Both the position numbers and the translations under genes were made by a program. Positions 26,824 to 34,680 of a DNA stretch of 64,000 bases are shown here, in pieces; position 1 is the stretch's first letter, and each line of letters starts with the position of its first letter. The DNA is from an uncultured Aquimarina sp. GTDB lineage: Bacteria; Bacteroidota; Bacteroidia; Flavobacteriales; Flavobacteriaceae. The stretch is taken from contig CANMFM010000011.1 in assembly GCA_947497175.1 (NCBI GenBank), forward strand, positions 124,001 to 188,000, given 5' to 3'. The notes under the pieces were generated by a model. That model was not told the origin of the DNA. It saw only the letters and a list, made by a program, of their open reading frames with translations, and searched no databases.

Positions 26824-27231
26824 CTAAGAAAGCTTCATAAATTTTTGAGTCAAATATTCGATACTTTTGAAGTGTACAGGATTACTGGTTCTTTCTTTTT
26901 CTAAGAACTTTTGAAGTTCAATAGGGCCATTATGATCTGAGATAACGGTAAAAGAAGAATGATAATCAGAAAAAGAATTATCATCAATTTCTTTATCTAG
27001 CATTGTAATGATGTTGTAATGTCTGGGATCTTTTTTAATTTTTTCAAATAGGGCTAAAATATCTCTTTTAGTTCCTTCTAATACTTGTAAAAAATTACCT
27101 TCAGAATAGATTAATATTCCTGTAATGTTCAATAAACGATTATTGACTTTAACATAATCCATAAGGTTAGCAATATCAATTTTTGATACCTCTGGGTTCA
27201 CAGTGCTAACGTAACTTATGGTGTATCTCAT
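26824..27231 (-). CDS. BLUF-domain blue-light photoreceptor (short, single domain)
   Basis: A 135-aa protein consisting of a BLUF domain (residues 1-95) and a short tail. The flavin-site residues are at canonical spacing: Tyr7 (ISYVS), Asn31 (NNRLLNITG) and Gln49 (FLQVLEG), equivalent to Y8, N32 and Q50 of cyanobacterial Slr1694/PixD. The downstream position that is Trp in many BLUF proteins (F-x-x-W) reads F87-S-D-Y90, so Tyr replaces it, and the nearby Met is Ser92. BLUF proteins bind FAD and signal through a hydrogen-bond switch around Gln. There is no fused EAL, GGDEF or cyclase domain, so it must act through a partner protein. It lies upstream of rpe and the AraC gene on the same strand. 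Confidence 0.92.
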   Translation of the reverse strand: MRYTISYVSTVNPEVSKIDIANLMDYVKVNNRLLNITGILIYSEGNFLQVLEGTKRDILALFEKIKKDPRHYNIITMLDKEIDDNSFSDYHSSFTVISDHNGPIELQKFLEKERTSNPVHFKSIEYLTQKFMKLS

Positions 27232-27372
27232 AAGTAGATTCTTAGATTTGAAGAATACTTAAATATATGAATTTTAAAGTGTTATTACTAGTTTATTGTG
27301 TTTTTGATAACAAAAAGAAGTTTGGATTATTGCGTGTCTGTAAACCAAGATGGAGATGTACAAAAAAGGAAA

Positions 27373-27401
27373 GAAAAAACCTCCGGTAATCAGCCGGAGG
27401 T
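27373..27401 (-). terminator. Rho-independent terminator of rpoD
   Basis: An 8-bp G/C-rich stem (27379-27386 with 27394-27401) with a 7-nt loop and a T run on the minus strand, 64 bases past the rpoD stop. Confidence 0.9.
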
Positions 27402-27464
27402 CATTCATCAATCAAAAAACGAACAGTTATATTATAAAACTGTTTGTAACTGCAATTTAGGAAT

Positions 27465-28328
27465 TTATCCTAAATATGTCTTTAATATTTTACTTCTGGA
27501 TGTATGCTTTAATCTACGTATTGCTTTTTCTTTGATTTGACGTACACGTTCACGGGTAAGGTCAAATGTTTCTCCAATTTCTTCTAGTGTCATTGGGTGT
27601 TGATCACCAAGTCCAAAGTATAATCTAATTACGTCGGCCTCTCTGGGTGTTAGCGTTTCTAAGGCTCTTTCAATTTCTGTGCGCAAAGATTCATGTAATA
27701 ATGATCGATCTGGGTTTGGAGATTCGCCAGAGTTTAATACATCATATAAATTAGAATCTTCACCTTCTACAAGAGGAGCATCCATACTTACATGACGGCC
27801 AGAGTTTTTCATAGACTCTTTTACATCATTAATAGTCATGTCTAATTCTTTTGCAATTTCTTCGGCACTTGGTGGGCGCTCATGAGATTGCTCTAAGAAT
27901 GCGTAGGTTTTATTAATTTTGTTTATAGAACCAATTTTATTTAAAGGTAGACGTACAATACGAGATTGTTCTGCCAAAGCCTGTAATATAGACTGACGAA
28001 TCCACCATACAGCGTAAGAGATAAATTTAAACCCACGGGTTTCGTCAAATCGTTTAGCGGCTTTGATCAATCCCAAATTACCTTCGTTTATTAAATCTGG
28101 AAGAGTAAGTCCTTGATTTTGGTATTGTTTTGCTACAGATACTACAAATCGAAGGTTAGCTTTTGTTAATTTTTCAAGGGCTCTTTCATCACCAGCTTTA
28201 ATGCGTTGAGCTAATTCTACTTCTTCATCGGCAGTAATAAGATCTACTTTACCTATTTCCTGCAAATATTTGTCCAGCGATGCAGTTTCACGATTAGTTA
28301 CCTGCTTCGTAATTTTAAGTTGTCTCAT
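27465..28328 (-). CDS. rpoD: Primary RNA polymerase sigma factor (RpoD/SigA, Bacteroidota type)
   Basis: A 287-aa sigma-70 factor, the usual size of the Bacteroidota housekeeping sigma, which lacks region 1.1. Region 1.2 is at about 16-50 ([18 protein letters not shown]). Region 2 holds [17 protein letters not shown], the [13 protein letters not shown] core-binding helix, and the -10 reading helix with [15 protein letters not shown]. Region 3 follows, and region 4 ends in [22 protein letters not shown], the helix-turn-helix for the -33 element. It directs transcription from the TTTG/TAnnTTTG promoters seen in this window. The start is fixed by an unusually good Shine-Dalgarno sequence (28336-28341). 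Confidence 0.97.
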   Translation of the reverse strand: MRQLKITKQVTNRETASLDKYLQEIGKVDLITADEEVELAQRIKAGDERALEKLTKANLRFVVSVAKQYQNQGLTLPDLINEGNLGLIKAAKRFDETRGFKFISYAVWWIRQSILQALAEQSRIVRLPLNKIGSINKINKTYAFLEQSHERPPSAEEIAKELDMTINDVKESMKNSGRHVSMDAPLVEGEDSNLYDVLNSGESPNPDRSLLHESLRTEIERALETLTPREADVIRLYFGLGDQHPMTLEEIGETFDLTRERVRQIKEKAIRRLKHTSRSKILKTYLG

Positions 28329-28335
28329 CTATGTT

Positions 28336-28341
28336 CTCCTT
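28336..28341 (-). promoter_or_regulatory. Consensus Shine-Dalgarno site of rpoD
   Basis: AAGGAG on the minus strand, 7 bases before the rpoD ATG. Most genes in this window show only A-rich leaders, as is normal for Bacteroidota, so this strong site stands out. Confidence 0.75.
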
Positions 28342-28584
28342 GAAATTTTATTTGTGAATATTTTAGGGCCTTTACTTCTTATACGTAATATATCACGAGA
28401 ATGTTACAAAAAGGTTTCTTTTTTTTTATTTAAATTTCCATTCTTTTTATTAGTCGTGCTTGCTACCTATTACTAACACTGGTTTTTTTAAATATTTAGA
28501 GATATTTATTTTTTGTTACACTTTAATAATCGGAATACTACTTTACGATATGGTAAATCGGATTACTTTAATATATACCCAAAG

Positions 28585-28622
28585 AAAAACACCTTTACTA
28601 TCAAGATAATAAAGGTGTTTTT
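28585..28622. terminator. Bidirectional terminator behind pnp
   Basis: A perfect 13-bp stem (28585-28597 with 28610-28622) and a 12-nt loop, flanked by A-rich and T-rich arms so that either strand gets a U tail. It lies 18 bases past the pnp stop. Confidence 0.9.
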
Positions 28623-28639
28623 TTTAAACTAAAAAAAGA

Positions 28640-30859
28640 TTACTTTTCTTTTCTATCTGGTCTTGGCTTTCGGTCACCTTTTGGTTTGTCACCTTCTGGC
28701 CTAGGGGGTCTTGGTAACAAAGCTTTTCTTGACACTTTTTCTTTACGTGTTCTAGAATCTATTCCAAAGTACTTCACATCAAAAACATCTCCCATGTTTA
28801 CAACATCGCTAACATTCTCTGTGCGTTCCCATGCCAATTCTGAAACGTGAAGTAAAACTTCATTGCCCGGAGCTTCGGTATACTCCACTACAGCGCCAAA
28901 ATCTAACATTTTGATTACTTTTACTTCATATACACTACCTACTTGAGGTTTGAAGGTAATCGATTCAATTTTTGCTAAAACAGTATCAATACCCTCTTGA
29001 TCTGTACCAAGAATTTCTACATTACCTTCTTCAGTAACAGGATCTTCATTGATTACAATGGTAGTACCTGTAGCTTTTTGTAATTCTTGAATTACTTTAC
29101 CTCCAGGTCCGATTAAAGCACCTATATATTCTCCTGGTATTGTTTTAGTCACCATTTTAGGAGCGTGTGCTTTCACATCAGCATTTGGTGTCGCTATCGT
29201 ATCGGTTAGTTTACTCAGGATATGTAAACGTCCATCTGCGGCTTGCTTAAGGGCATTTACTAAGATTTCATAAGACAGACCTTTAACTTTTATATCCATT
29301 TGGCAAGCCGTAATACCATCAGCCGTACCGGTTACTTTAAAGTCCATATCACCTAAATGATCTTCGTCTCCCAGGATATCAGATAGTACAGCATATTTTC
29401 CCGTTTCACTATCAGAAATTAGTCCCATTGCGATACCGGAAACTGGTTTTTTTAACTGTACACCGGCATCCATCAATGCCATAGTACCAGAGCAAACCGT
29501 TGCCATTGATGAAGAACCATTAGATTCTAAGACTTCAGAAACTACACGTACTGTATATGGGCAGTCTTCTGGAATCATTCCTTTTAGCGCACGTTGCGCC
29601 AAATTACCATGTCCTACCTCTCTTCTGGATGTTCCTCTAATAGGTCTTGCTTCGCCTGTCGAAAAAGGAGGAAAGTTATAGTGTAAATAGAATGTCTCCT
29701 CTCCTTCATAGGAAGGCATATCTATTTGGTTGGCTTCTCTTGATGTCCCTAAAGTTACCGTTGCTAATGCTTGTGTTTCTCCTCTTGTAAAGATAGCAGA
29801 ACCATGAGTAGAAGGTAGGTAGTCAATCTCACACCAGATAGGTCTAATGTCTGTTGTTTTTCTACCGTCAAGGCGTAATCCTTCGTTTAGAGTAAGATCA
29901 CGAATAGCTGCTTTTTCAGCTTTATAGAAATATTTAGAAACTAAATCTCCAAAGTCTTCTAGTTCTTCTTCAGAGAAAGTAGCCGTTATTTCTTCTTTAA
30001 TTTCTGAAAATGCTAAACTGCGTTCTTTTTTAGAAGATCCCGCTTTTGCTACAGCATATACTTTATCGTATGCCATATCATGAACTTTCTTAGCTAAATC
30101 TTCATCTGCTTTTTCCGGATCATATTCACGAACTTCTTTTTTTCCAAAAGCTTCTGCTAATTTAAGTTGTGCGGCACACTGAATTTTAATAGCTTCATGA
30201 GCGAATTTGATAGCTTCTACCATTTCTTCTTCAGAAATTTCATCCATCTCACCTTCAACCATCATTACAGAATCTGCTGAAGCACCGATCATCATATCGA
30301 TATCAGATTCTTCTAATTGCGCTCTGGTTGGATTAACTATAAATTCACCATTTACACGTCCTACACGTACTTCTGAAATCGCACATTCAAATGGGAGGTC
30401 AGATAATTGTATTGCTGCTGATGCTGCCAATCCTGCCATTGCATCGGGCATTACATTCTCATCATGAGACATTAACTGAATCATTACTTGTGTTTCGGCA
30501 TGATAGTCTTTTGGAAAAAGCGGGCGTAATACACGGTCTACTAATCTCATCGTTAACACTTCACCATCACTGGGTCTGGCTTCTCTTTTGAAAAAGCCAC
30601 CAGGGTAACGCCCCGAAGCTGCAAATTTTTCTCTATAATCTACTGTTAAGGGTAGAAAATCTACATCACTTTGTTTGTAATTAGATACAACTGTACATAA
30701 TAACATACATTTTCCTGATTGTACAACAACAGAACCGTGAGCCTGTTTTGCTAATTTTCCGGTTTCGATAGAAATTTCTCTACCATCACCAAGGTCTATG
30801 ACCTCTTTATAAACTTGTGGAATCATATTTTTTTGATTCATGCCTACGACTGCTGCCAT
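28640..30859 (-). CDS. pnp: Polyribonucleotide nucleotidyltransferase (PNPase)
   Basis: A 739-aa 3'-to-5' phosphorolytic exoribonuclease that trims and degrades RNA and can add tails; it acts as a trimer, often with the degradosome. Two RNase PH domains are present: N-terminal with [19 protein letters not shown] near 75-95, C-terminal with [13 protein letters not shown] near 360 and the phosphate-binding [13 protein letters not shown] segment near 450. Then comes a KH domain with the GPGG loop ([16 protein letters not shown], about 575-590) and an S1 domain ([13 protein letters not shown], about 640-700). A basic tail rich in K, R and P ends the protein. The start could be one of two further in-frame Met codons within 12 codons. 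It follows rpsO, the classical order. Confidence 0.97.
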   Translation of the reverse strand: MAAVVGMNQKNMIPQVYKEVIDLGDGREISIETGKLAKQAHGSVVVQSGKCMLLCTVVSNYKQSDVDFLPLTVDYREKFAASGRYPGGFFKREARPSDGEVLTMRLVDRVLRPLFPKDYHAETQVMIQLMSHDENVMPDAMAGLAASAAIQLSDLPFECAISEVRVGRVNGEFIVNPTRAQLEESDIDMMIGASADSVMMVEGEMDEISEEEMVEAIKFAHEAIKIQCAAQLKLAEAFGKKEVREYDPEKADEDLAKKVHDMAYDKVYAVAKAGSSKKERSLAFSEIKEEITATFSEEELEDFGDLVSKYFYKAEKAAIRDLTLNEGLRLDGRKTTDIRPIWCEIDYLPSTHGSAIFTRGETQALATVTLGTSREANQIDMPSYEGEETFYLHYNFPPFSTGEARPIRGTSRREVGHGNLAQRALKGMIPEDCPYTVRVVSEVLESNGSSSMATVCSGTMALMDAGVQLKKPVSGIAMGLISDSETGKYAVLSDILGDEDHLGDMDFKVTGTADGITACQMDIKVKGLSYEILVNALKQAADGRLHILSKLTDTIATPNADVKAHAPKMVTKTIPGEYIGALIGPGGKVIQELQKATGTTIVINEDPVTEEGNVEILGTDQEGIDTVLAKIESITFKPQVGSVYEVKVIKMLDFGAVVEYTEAPGNEVLLHVSELAWERTENVSDVVNMGDVFDVKYFGIDSRTRKEKVSRKALLPRPPRPEGDKPKGDRKPRPDRKEK

Positions 30860-31024
30860 AAAAATAATGGTACATTCTTAGGCTTAATTAAACATTGGTT
30901 TCCATCTTACTCGGATGGACAAGGTTGTGTTGTTGTAGTAAATTGCGCGACCAATGAAAAACTAAGGCATTCATTCCTACTTTTTGGTAGTGAATGTTTT
31001 CGTTTTAAATATATAGTATTATAA

Positions 31025-31048
31025 TAAAAAAAGAGGCGCGCAGCCTCT
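31025..31048 (-). terminator. Terminator/attenuator between rpsO and pnp
   Basis: A 6-bp G/C-rich stem (31032-31037 with 31043-31048), a 5-nt loop and a T run on the minus strand directly behind rpsO. It probably lets only part of transcription pass into pnp. Confidence 0.8.
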
Positions 31049-31054
31049 CTTTTA

Positions 31055-31324
31055 TTATTTTCTTAATCCTAATTCTTTTACAATTGCACGATATCTCATG
31101 ATATCTTTTTTCTTAAGATAGTCAAGTAAATCTCTTCGCTTACCTACTAACTTTACCAAAGAACGCTCAGTATTAAAATCTTTACGATTTTTTTTAAGAT
31201 GCTCAGTTAAGTGAGTTATTCTGTGGGTAAATAATGCAATTTGACCTTCTGCAGAACCACTGTCATTCTTTCCTTTGCCGTGTTTTGCGAAGATCTCTTC
31301 TTTAATTTCTTTTGTTAAATACAT
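31055..31324 (-). CDS. rpsO: 30S ribosomal protein bS15/uS15
   Basis: An 89-aa ribosomal protein that binds the central domain of 16S rRNA early in 30S assembly. The sequence has the family signature HxxDxxS-like stretch (KKNRKDFNTERSLVKLVGKRRDLLDYLKK, given here only as a region, residues about 45-73) and ends in RAIVKELGLRK. Length and content are normal. A consensus -7 element lies at 31380-31387, and a terminator-like hairpin separates it from pnp. Confidence 0.97.
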   Translation of the reverse strand: MYLTKEIKEEIFAKHGKGKNDSGSAEGQIALFTHRITHLTEHLKKNRKDFNTERSLVKLVGKRRDLLDYLKKKDIMRYRAIVKELGLRK

Positions 31325-31379
31325 TCCAATATTATTTAAATGATTTTTATGTATGCAATAGCGCTCTGCTATCAGCGTG

Positions 31380-31387
31380 CAAATATA
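31380..31387 (-). promoter_or_regulatory. -7 promoter element of rpsO
   Basis: TATATTTG on the minus strand, matching TAnnTTTG exactly, 55 bases before the rpsO start. Confidence 0.65.
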
Positions 31388-31491
31388 ATACTTTTTGAAT
31401 TAGAAATGCTTTTTATTAAAAAAAATCATCATTCGATTAAACCTTTGTAAACATTACCGGTCTTAGAAGGGTAACGTTAAAATTAAATATT

Positions 31492-32316
31492 ATGAAAAAC
31501 AGCATTTTAAAGTTTGGTTTGTTCACATTTTTATCAATTGCATGGATTGGTTGTAGTGATGATGATTCTAGTGCCGAAATTATAGAGTCTCTAACTACTG
31601 AAGAAACAGAGCTTACCGCAAAAGTGGATAATACTACCGAAGTGATAAGCGATACTTTTTTACAAGTGTTCGAGGCTGAAGAAAGTATGGAAAAAAGTCC
31701 TATTCATCCTTTTTTACCAGAATGTGTTTCGGTAACCATAGAAATTACCGGTAATTCTAAGATTGTTCTGGTAGATTTTGGAACTGAAGGATGTGAGGTT
31801 CGAGGACGCATCCTCAAAGGCAAGGTCTACCTGTCTTATGAAGCAGATTCAGATACAGAACTCCTGACGATTAATTATAATTTGGAAGACTTCTTTATTG
31901 ACAATGTTCAATTGGAAGGGGGTAAAGTGGTGACCCGACAAAGAACCAATAATGTTGGAAACCCTCAATATACAATGAACATGGATTTGTTGATCACGTT
32001 TCCTGATGGTACTCAAGCTACCAGAACAGGTAATAAAACAAGAGAATGGATCGAGGGGTCCTTTAATGGTAATTGGGGGGATAATGTTTTCTTAATTACC
32101 GGTGCCTGGGAAACTAATTTTGTTAACGGTAATACACATAGTACTAGTATTAAGACTCCTTTGCGTAGAGAGGCAAGTTGTAGGTTTTTGGTAAGTGGCG
32201 TTGTTGATTTGGTGAGAACAAACTATAGTGGATCCTTGAATTATGGTGAGGCAACATGCGATAACAAGGCTGTGTTTACCAATGCTAATGGAGAGGAGAT
32301 TGAAATTAGATTATAA
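31492..32316 (+). CDS. Hypothetical lipoprotein
   Basis: A 274-aa protein with a lipoprotein signal peptide and lipobox WIGC (Cys21), followed by an acidic linker (SDDDSSAEIIES). The rest is beta-rich with several cysteines (about residues 78, 103, 226, 257) and the pattern ITFPDGTQATRTGNKTREW near 170. Proteins of this look recur in flavobacteria, but I recognise no domain or function. It stands alone, divergent from rpsO and convergent with accD. Confidence 0.8.
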   Translation: MKNSILKFGLFTFLSIAWIGCSDDDSSAEIIESLTTEETELTAKVDNTTEVISDTFLQVFEAEESMEKSPIHPFLPECVSVTIEITGNSKIVLVDFGTEGCEVRGRILKGKVYLSYEADSDTELLTINYNLEDFFIDNVQLEGGKVVTRQRTNNVGNPQYTMNMDLLITFPDGTQATRTGNKTREWIEGSFNGNWGDNVFLITGAWETNFVNGNTHSTSIKTPLRREASCRFLVSGVVDLVRTNYSGSLNYGEATCDNKAVFTNANGEEIEIRL

Positions 32317-32380
32317 TCTCTTATATCTCTACAACTATTGAGAAGAAAAGAATGTAGTCTATATAGTGTTTTTATAAAAT

Positions 32381-32404
32381 TAAACCCGACAGTTGTCGGG
32401 TTTA
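32381..32404. terminator. Hairpin between convergent lipoprotein and accD genes
   Basis: A perfect 11-bp palindromic stem (32381-32391 with 32394-32404) with a minimal loop. T-richness on either side is modest, so it may serve both strands. Confidence 0.65.
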
Positions 32405-32428
32405 ATTTATCTAGTATTGAAGCAGACT

Positions 32429-33286
32429 TTAATTAGCTAAAGGTCTGTTTAGAATCAAATTCAGGTAGAGATTTACTTTTTGTTTTAGATGTTGTCTAGG
32501 AGTAATAAAATCTAAAAACCCATGTTCTAAAACAAATTCTGAGGTTTGAAAACCTTCTGGAAGTTCTTTTCCTGTGGTGTCTCTTACCACTCTAGGTCCG
32601 GCAAATCCAATAAGGGCTCCAGGTTCTGCAATATTAATATCGCCAAGCATCGCAAAAGACGCTGTGGTACCACCAGTGGTGGGGTCGGTACATAACGATA
32701 CATACGGGATTCCAGCATCTGCTAATTGAGCTAATTTTGCCGACGTTTTAGCTAATTGCATCAATGATAACGCAGCCTCCATCATACGTGCCCCTCCAGA
32801 TTTAGAAATAATCATAAAAGGAACTTTGTGTTCTAAGGAGTAGTCTGCTGCTCGTGCAATTTTTTCACCTACTACACTTCCCATAGAACCGCCAATAAAA
32901 GAAAAATCCATACACGCAATGACTAAGTCATTACCACCAGATTTTCCAACAGCAGTTCTCACTGCATCTTTTAGGTTTGTTTTTTCTTGAGCATCTTTAA
33001 GACGATCAACATATTTTTTCTTGTCTTCGAATTTAAGAGGATCCTTAGAACTAAGGTTTTTATCAAGCTCTTTGTATTTGTTGTCGTCAAATAAAATTTC
33101 GAAATATTCTTTACTTCCAATTCTTACGTGGTATCCATCTTCCGGACTTACATAAAAGTTTTTTTCGAGTTGCTCTGCGTCTACAATTTTTCCTGTAGGA
33201 GATTTGTACCAAAGTCCTTTGGGGACATCTTTTTTGTCTTCGGTAGCAGTTTGTATACCTTTTTGTGTTCTCTTAAACCAAGCCAT
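32429..33286 (-). CDS. accD: Acetyl-CoA carboxylase carboxyltransferase subunit beta, zinc-finger cysteines missing
   Basis: A 285-aa subunit that, with AccA, moves the carboxyl group from biotin to acetyl-CoA, giving malonyl-CoA for fatty-acid synthesis. The crotonase-like core is intact: [21 protein letters not shown] (region about 128-148), [27 protein letters not shown] and [13 protein letters not shown]. The N-terminus keeps PKGLWYKSP and GYHVRIG, which in E. coli AccD surround a Cys4 zinc finger, but all four cysteines are replaced (S-P-T-G and S-P-E-D). I recall the same in other Flavobacteriaceae, so this is likely lineage-wide rather than a defect. It follows fbaA on the same strand behind a strong terminator. 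Confidence 0.95.
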   Translation of the reverse strand: MAWFKRTQKGIQTATEDKKDVPKGLWYKSPTGKIVDAEQLEKNFYVSPEDGYHVRIGSKEYFEILFDDNKYKELDKNLSSKDPLKFEDKKKYVDRLKDAQEKTNLKDAVRTAVGKSGGNDLVIACMDFSFIGGSMGSVVGEKIARAADYSLEHKVPFMIISKSGGARMMEAALSLMQLAKTSAKLAQLADAGIPYVSLCTDPTTGGTTASFAMLGDINIAEPGALIGFAGPRVVRDTTGKELPEGFQTSEFVLEHGFLDFITPRQHLKQKVNLYLNLILNRPLAN

Positions 33287-33298
33287 AAATTATTGTAT

Positions 33299-33335
33299 TA
33301 AAAAAGCTGAAACTCACTTTAAAGAGTTTCAGCTT
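33299..33335 (-). terminator. Rho-independent terminator of fbaA
   Basis: A perfect 12-bp stem (33304-33315 with 33324-33335) and an 8-nt loop, with a T run on the minus strand. It lies between the fbaA stop (33349) and the accD start (33286). Confidence 0.9.
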
Positions 33336-33348
33336 GGTTTTTCAGTCT

Positions 33349-34416
33349 TTATAATGTATTCACATTATTTAAATCTTCGAATGCCTTTTTAAGACGATTC
33401 TTGAATGTAATTTCTCCCTCACGCAACCATTTTCTCGGATCATAATATTTTTTATTAGGTTCCTCTGGCCCATCAGGGTTACCAATTTGAGTTTTTAAGT
33501 ACTCAATATTGTTTGTCATGTAATCTCTAATTCCTTCATTAAAAGCAAATTGAAGATCGGTATCGATATTCATTTTAATAACCCCATATCCAATTGCTTC
33601 TCTGATTTCTTCTAAAGAAGATCCGCTTCCTCCATGAAATACAAAATCGATGTGGTTATGTTCAACTCCGTATTTTTCTGAAATATGTTCTTGAGAATTC
33701 TTAAGGATTTTTGGTGTTAGCTTTACGTTACCGGGTTTGTATACTCCATGTACATTTCCAAATGCTGCGGCAACAGTAAATTTATCACTAACTTTACTTA
33801 ACTCTTCATAAGCATAGGCAACTTCTTCAGGTTGTGTATATAATTTAGAGTCATCTACATCAGTATTGTCTACCCCATCTTCTTCACCGCCTGTAATACC
33901 AAGTTCGATTTCAAGTGTCATTCCCATTTTGCTCATGCGAGCTAAATATGATTTACAAATTTCAATATTCTCTTCAAGAGGCTCTTCAGATAGGTCGATC
34001 ATGTGCGAGCTATATAAAGGTTTTCCTGTTTCTTTATAGAATTGCTCTCCTGCATCTAATAACCCATCAATCCATGGTAACAATTTTTTTGCACAATGGT
34101 CAGTATGCAAAATAACTGGAACGCCATAAGCTTCAGCAAGCAAATGAACATGTTTGGCTCCTGCTACAGCTCCCGCAATAGCTGCTTTTTGATTTTCGTT
34201 AGATAAGCCTTTTCCGGCATTAAATTGTGCTCCCCCATTAGAGAACTGAATAATTACCGGAGAATTTAATGCTGCAGCAGTTTCTAAGACTCCATTAATA
34301 GAGTTAGAACCTATTACATTAACCGCGGGTAACGCAAACGCTTTTTCTTTCGCGTATTTAAAAATCGCTTGTACCTCGTCTCCTGTGGCAACTCCTGGTT
34401 TGATGTTGTGACTCAT
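33349..34416 (-). CDS. fbaA: Class II fructose-bisphosphate aldolase
   Basis: A 355-aa zinc-dependent aldolase that splits fructose-1,6-bisphosphate into dihydroxyacetone phosphate and glyceraldehyde-3-phosphate (glycolysis and gluconeogenesis). E. coli FbaA type by length. Signatures: VILHTDHCAKKLLPWIDGL near residues 100-120 with the catalytic Asp and zinc His, LEIELGITGGEEDGVDN near 170-185, AAFGNVHGVY with a zinc His, FVFHGGSGSS with another, and MNIDTDLQFAF for phosphate binding. Intact. It has its own promoter (34443-34471) and terminator. Confidence 0.96.
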   Translation of the reverse strand: MSHNIKPGVATGDEVQAIFKYAKEKAFALPAVNVIGSNSINGVLETAAALNSPVIIQFSNGGAQFNAGKGLSNENQKAAIAGAVAGAKHVHLLAEAYGVPVILHTDHCAKKLLPWIDGLLDAGEQFYKETGKPLYSSHMIDLSEEPLEENIEICKSYLARMSKMGMTLEIELGITGGEEDGVDNTDVDDSKLYTQPEEVAYAYEELSKVSDKFTVAAAFGNVHGVYKPGNVKLTPKILKNSQEHISEKYGVEHNHIDFVFHGGSGSSLEEIREAIGYGVIKMNIDTDLQFAFNEGIRDYMTNNIEYLKTQIGNPDGPEEPNKKYYDPRKWLREGEITFKNRLKKAFEDLNNVNTL

Positions 34417-34442
34417 AATTTAGTTTTGGTTTAATAAGCTTA

Positions 34443-34471
34443 CAAAAATAGTAAAATTATACTGAAACAAA
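34443..34471 (-). promoter_or_regulatory. Promoter of fbaA (-33 TTTG and -7 TAnnTTTG)
   Basis: On the minus strand TTTG (34471-34468), a 17-base spacer and TATTTTTG (34450-34443), a full Bacteroidota promoter, 26 bases before the start codon. Confidence 0.7.
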
Positions 34472-34680
34472 TAGGATTAAAATAATCTTTGAGATGGTTA
34501 TTCTCGATCATTTTAATTGTTAAAATATCTGTTTGCATGGTTTTTACTATTTGTGGGCTAATATAAAATTATTAGTGAGAATAGATAAAAAAGTTTACGT
34601 TAAAAACGAAACATATATGGAAGGTATAATTTAAAATATAATTATGTAGAAGGAATACGTATTATAAGGTAAGTCTTATA

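Noticed and set aside
30966-30996. Imperfect hairpin between rpsO and pnp as a regulator or terminator
   Set aside because: The stem is broken by a bulge and has no T run; it could be an RNase processing site, but the sequence alone does not show this.
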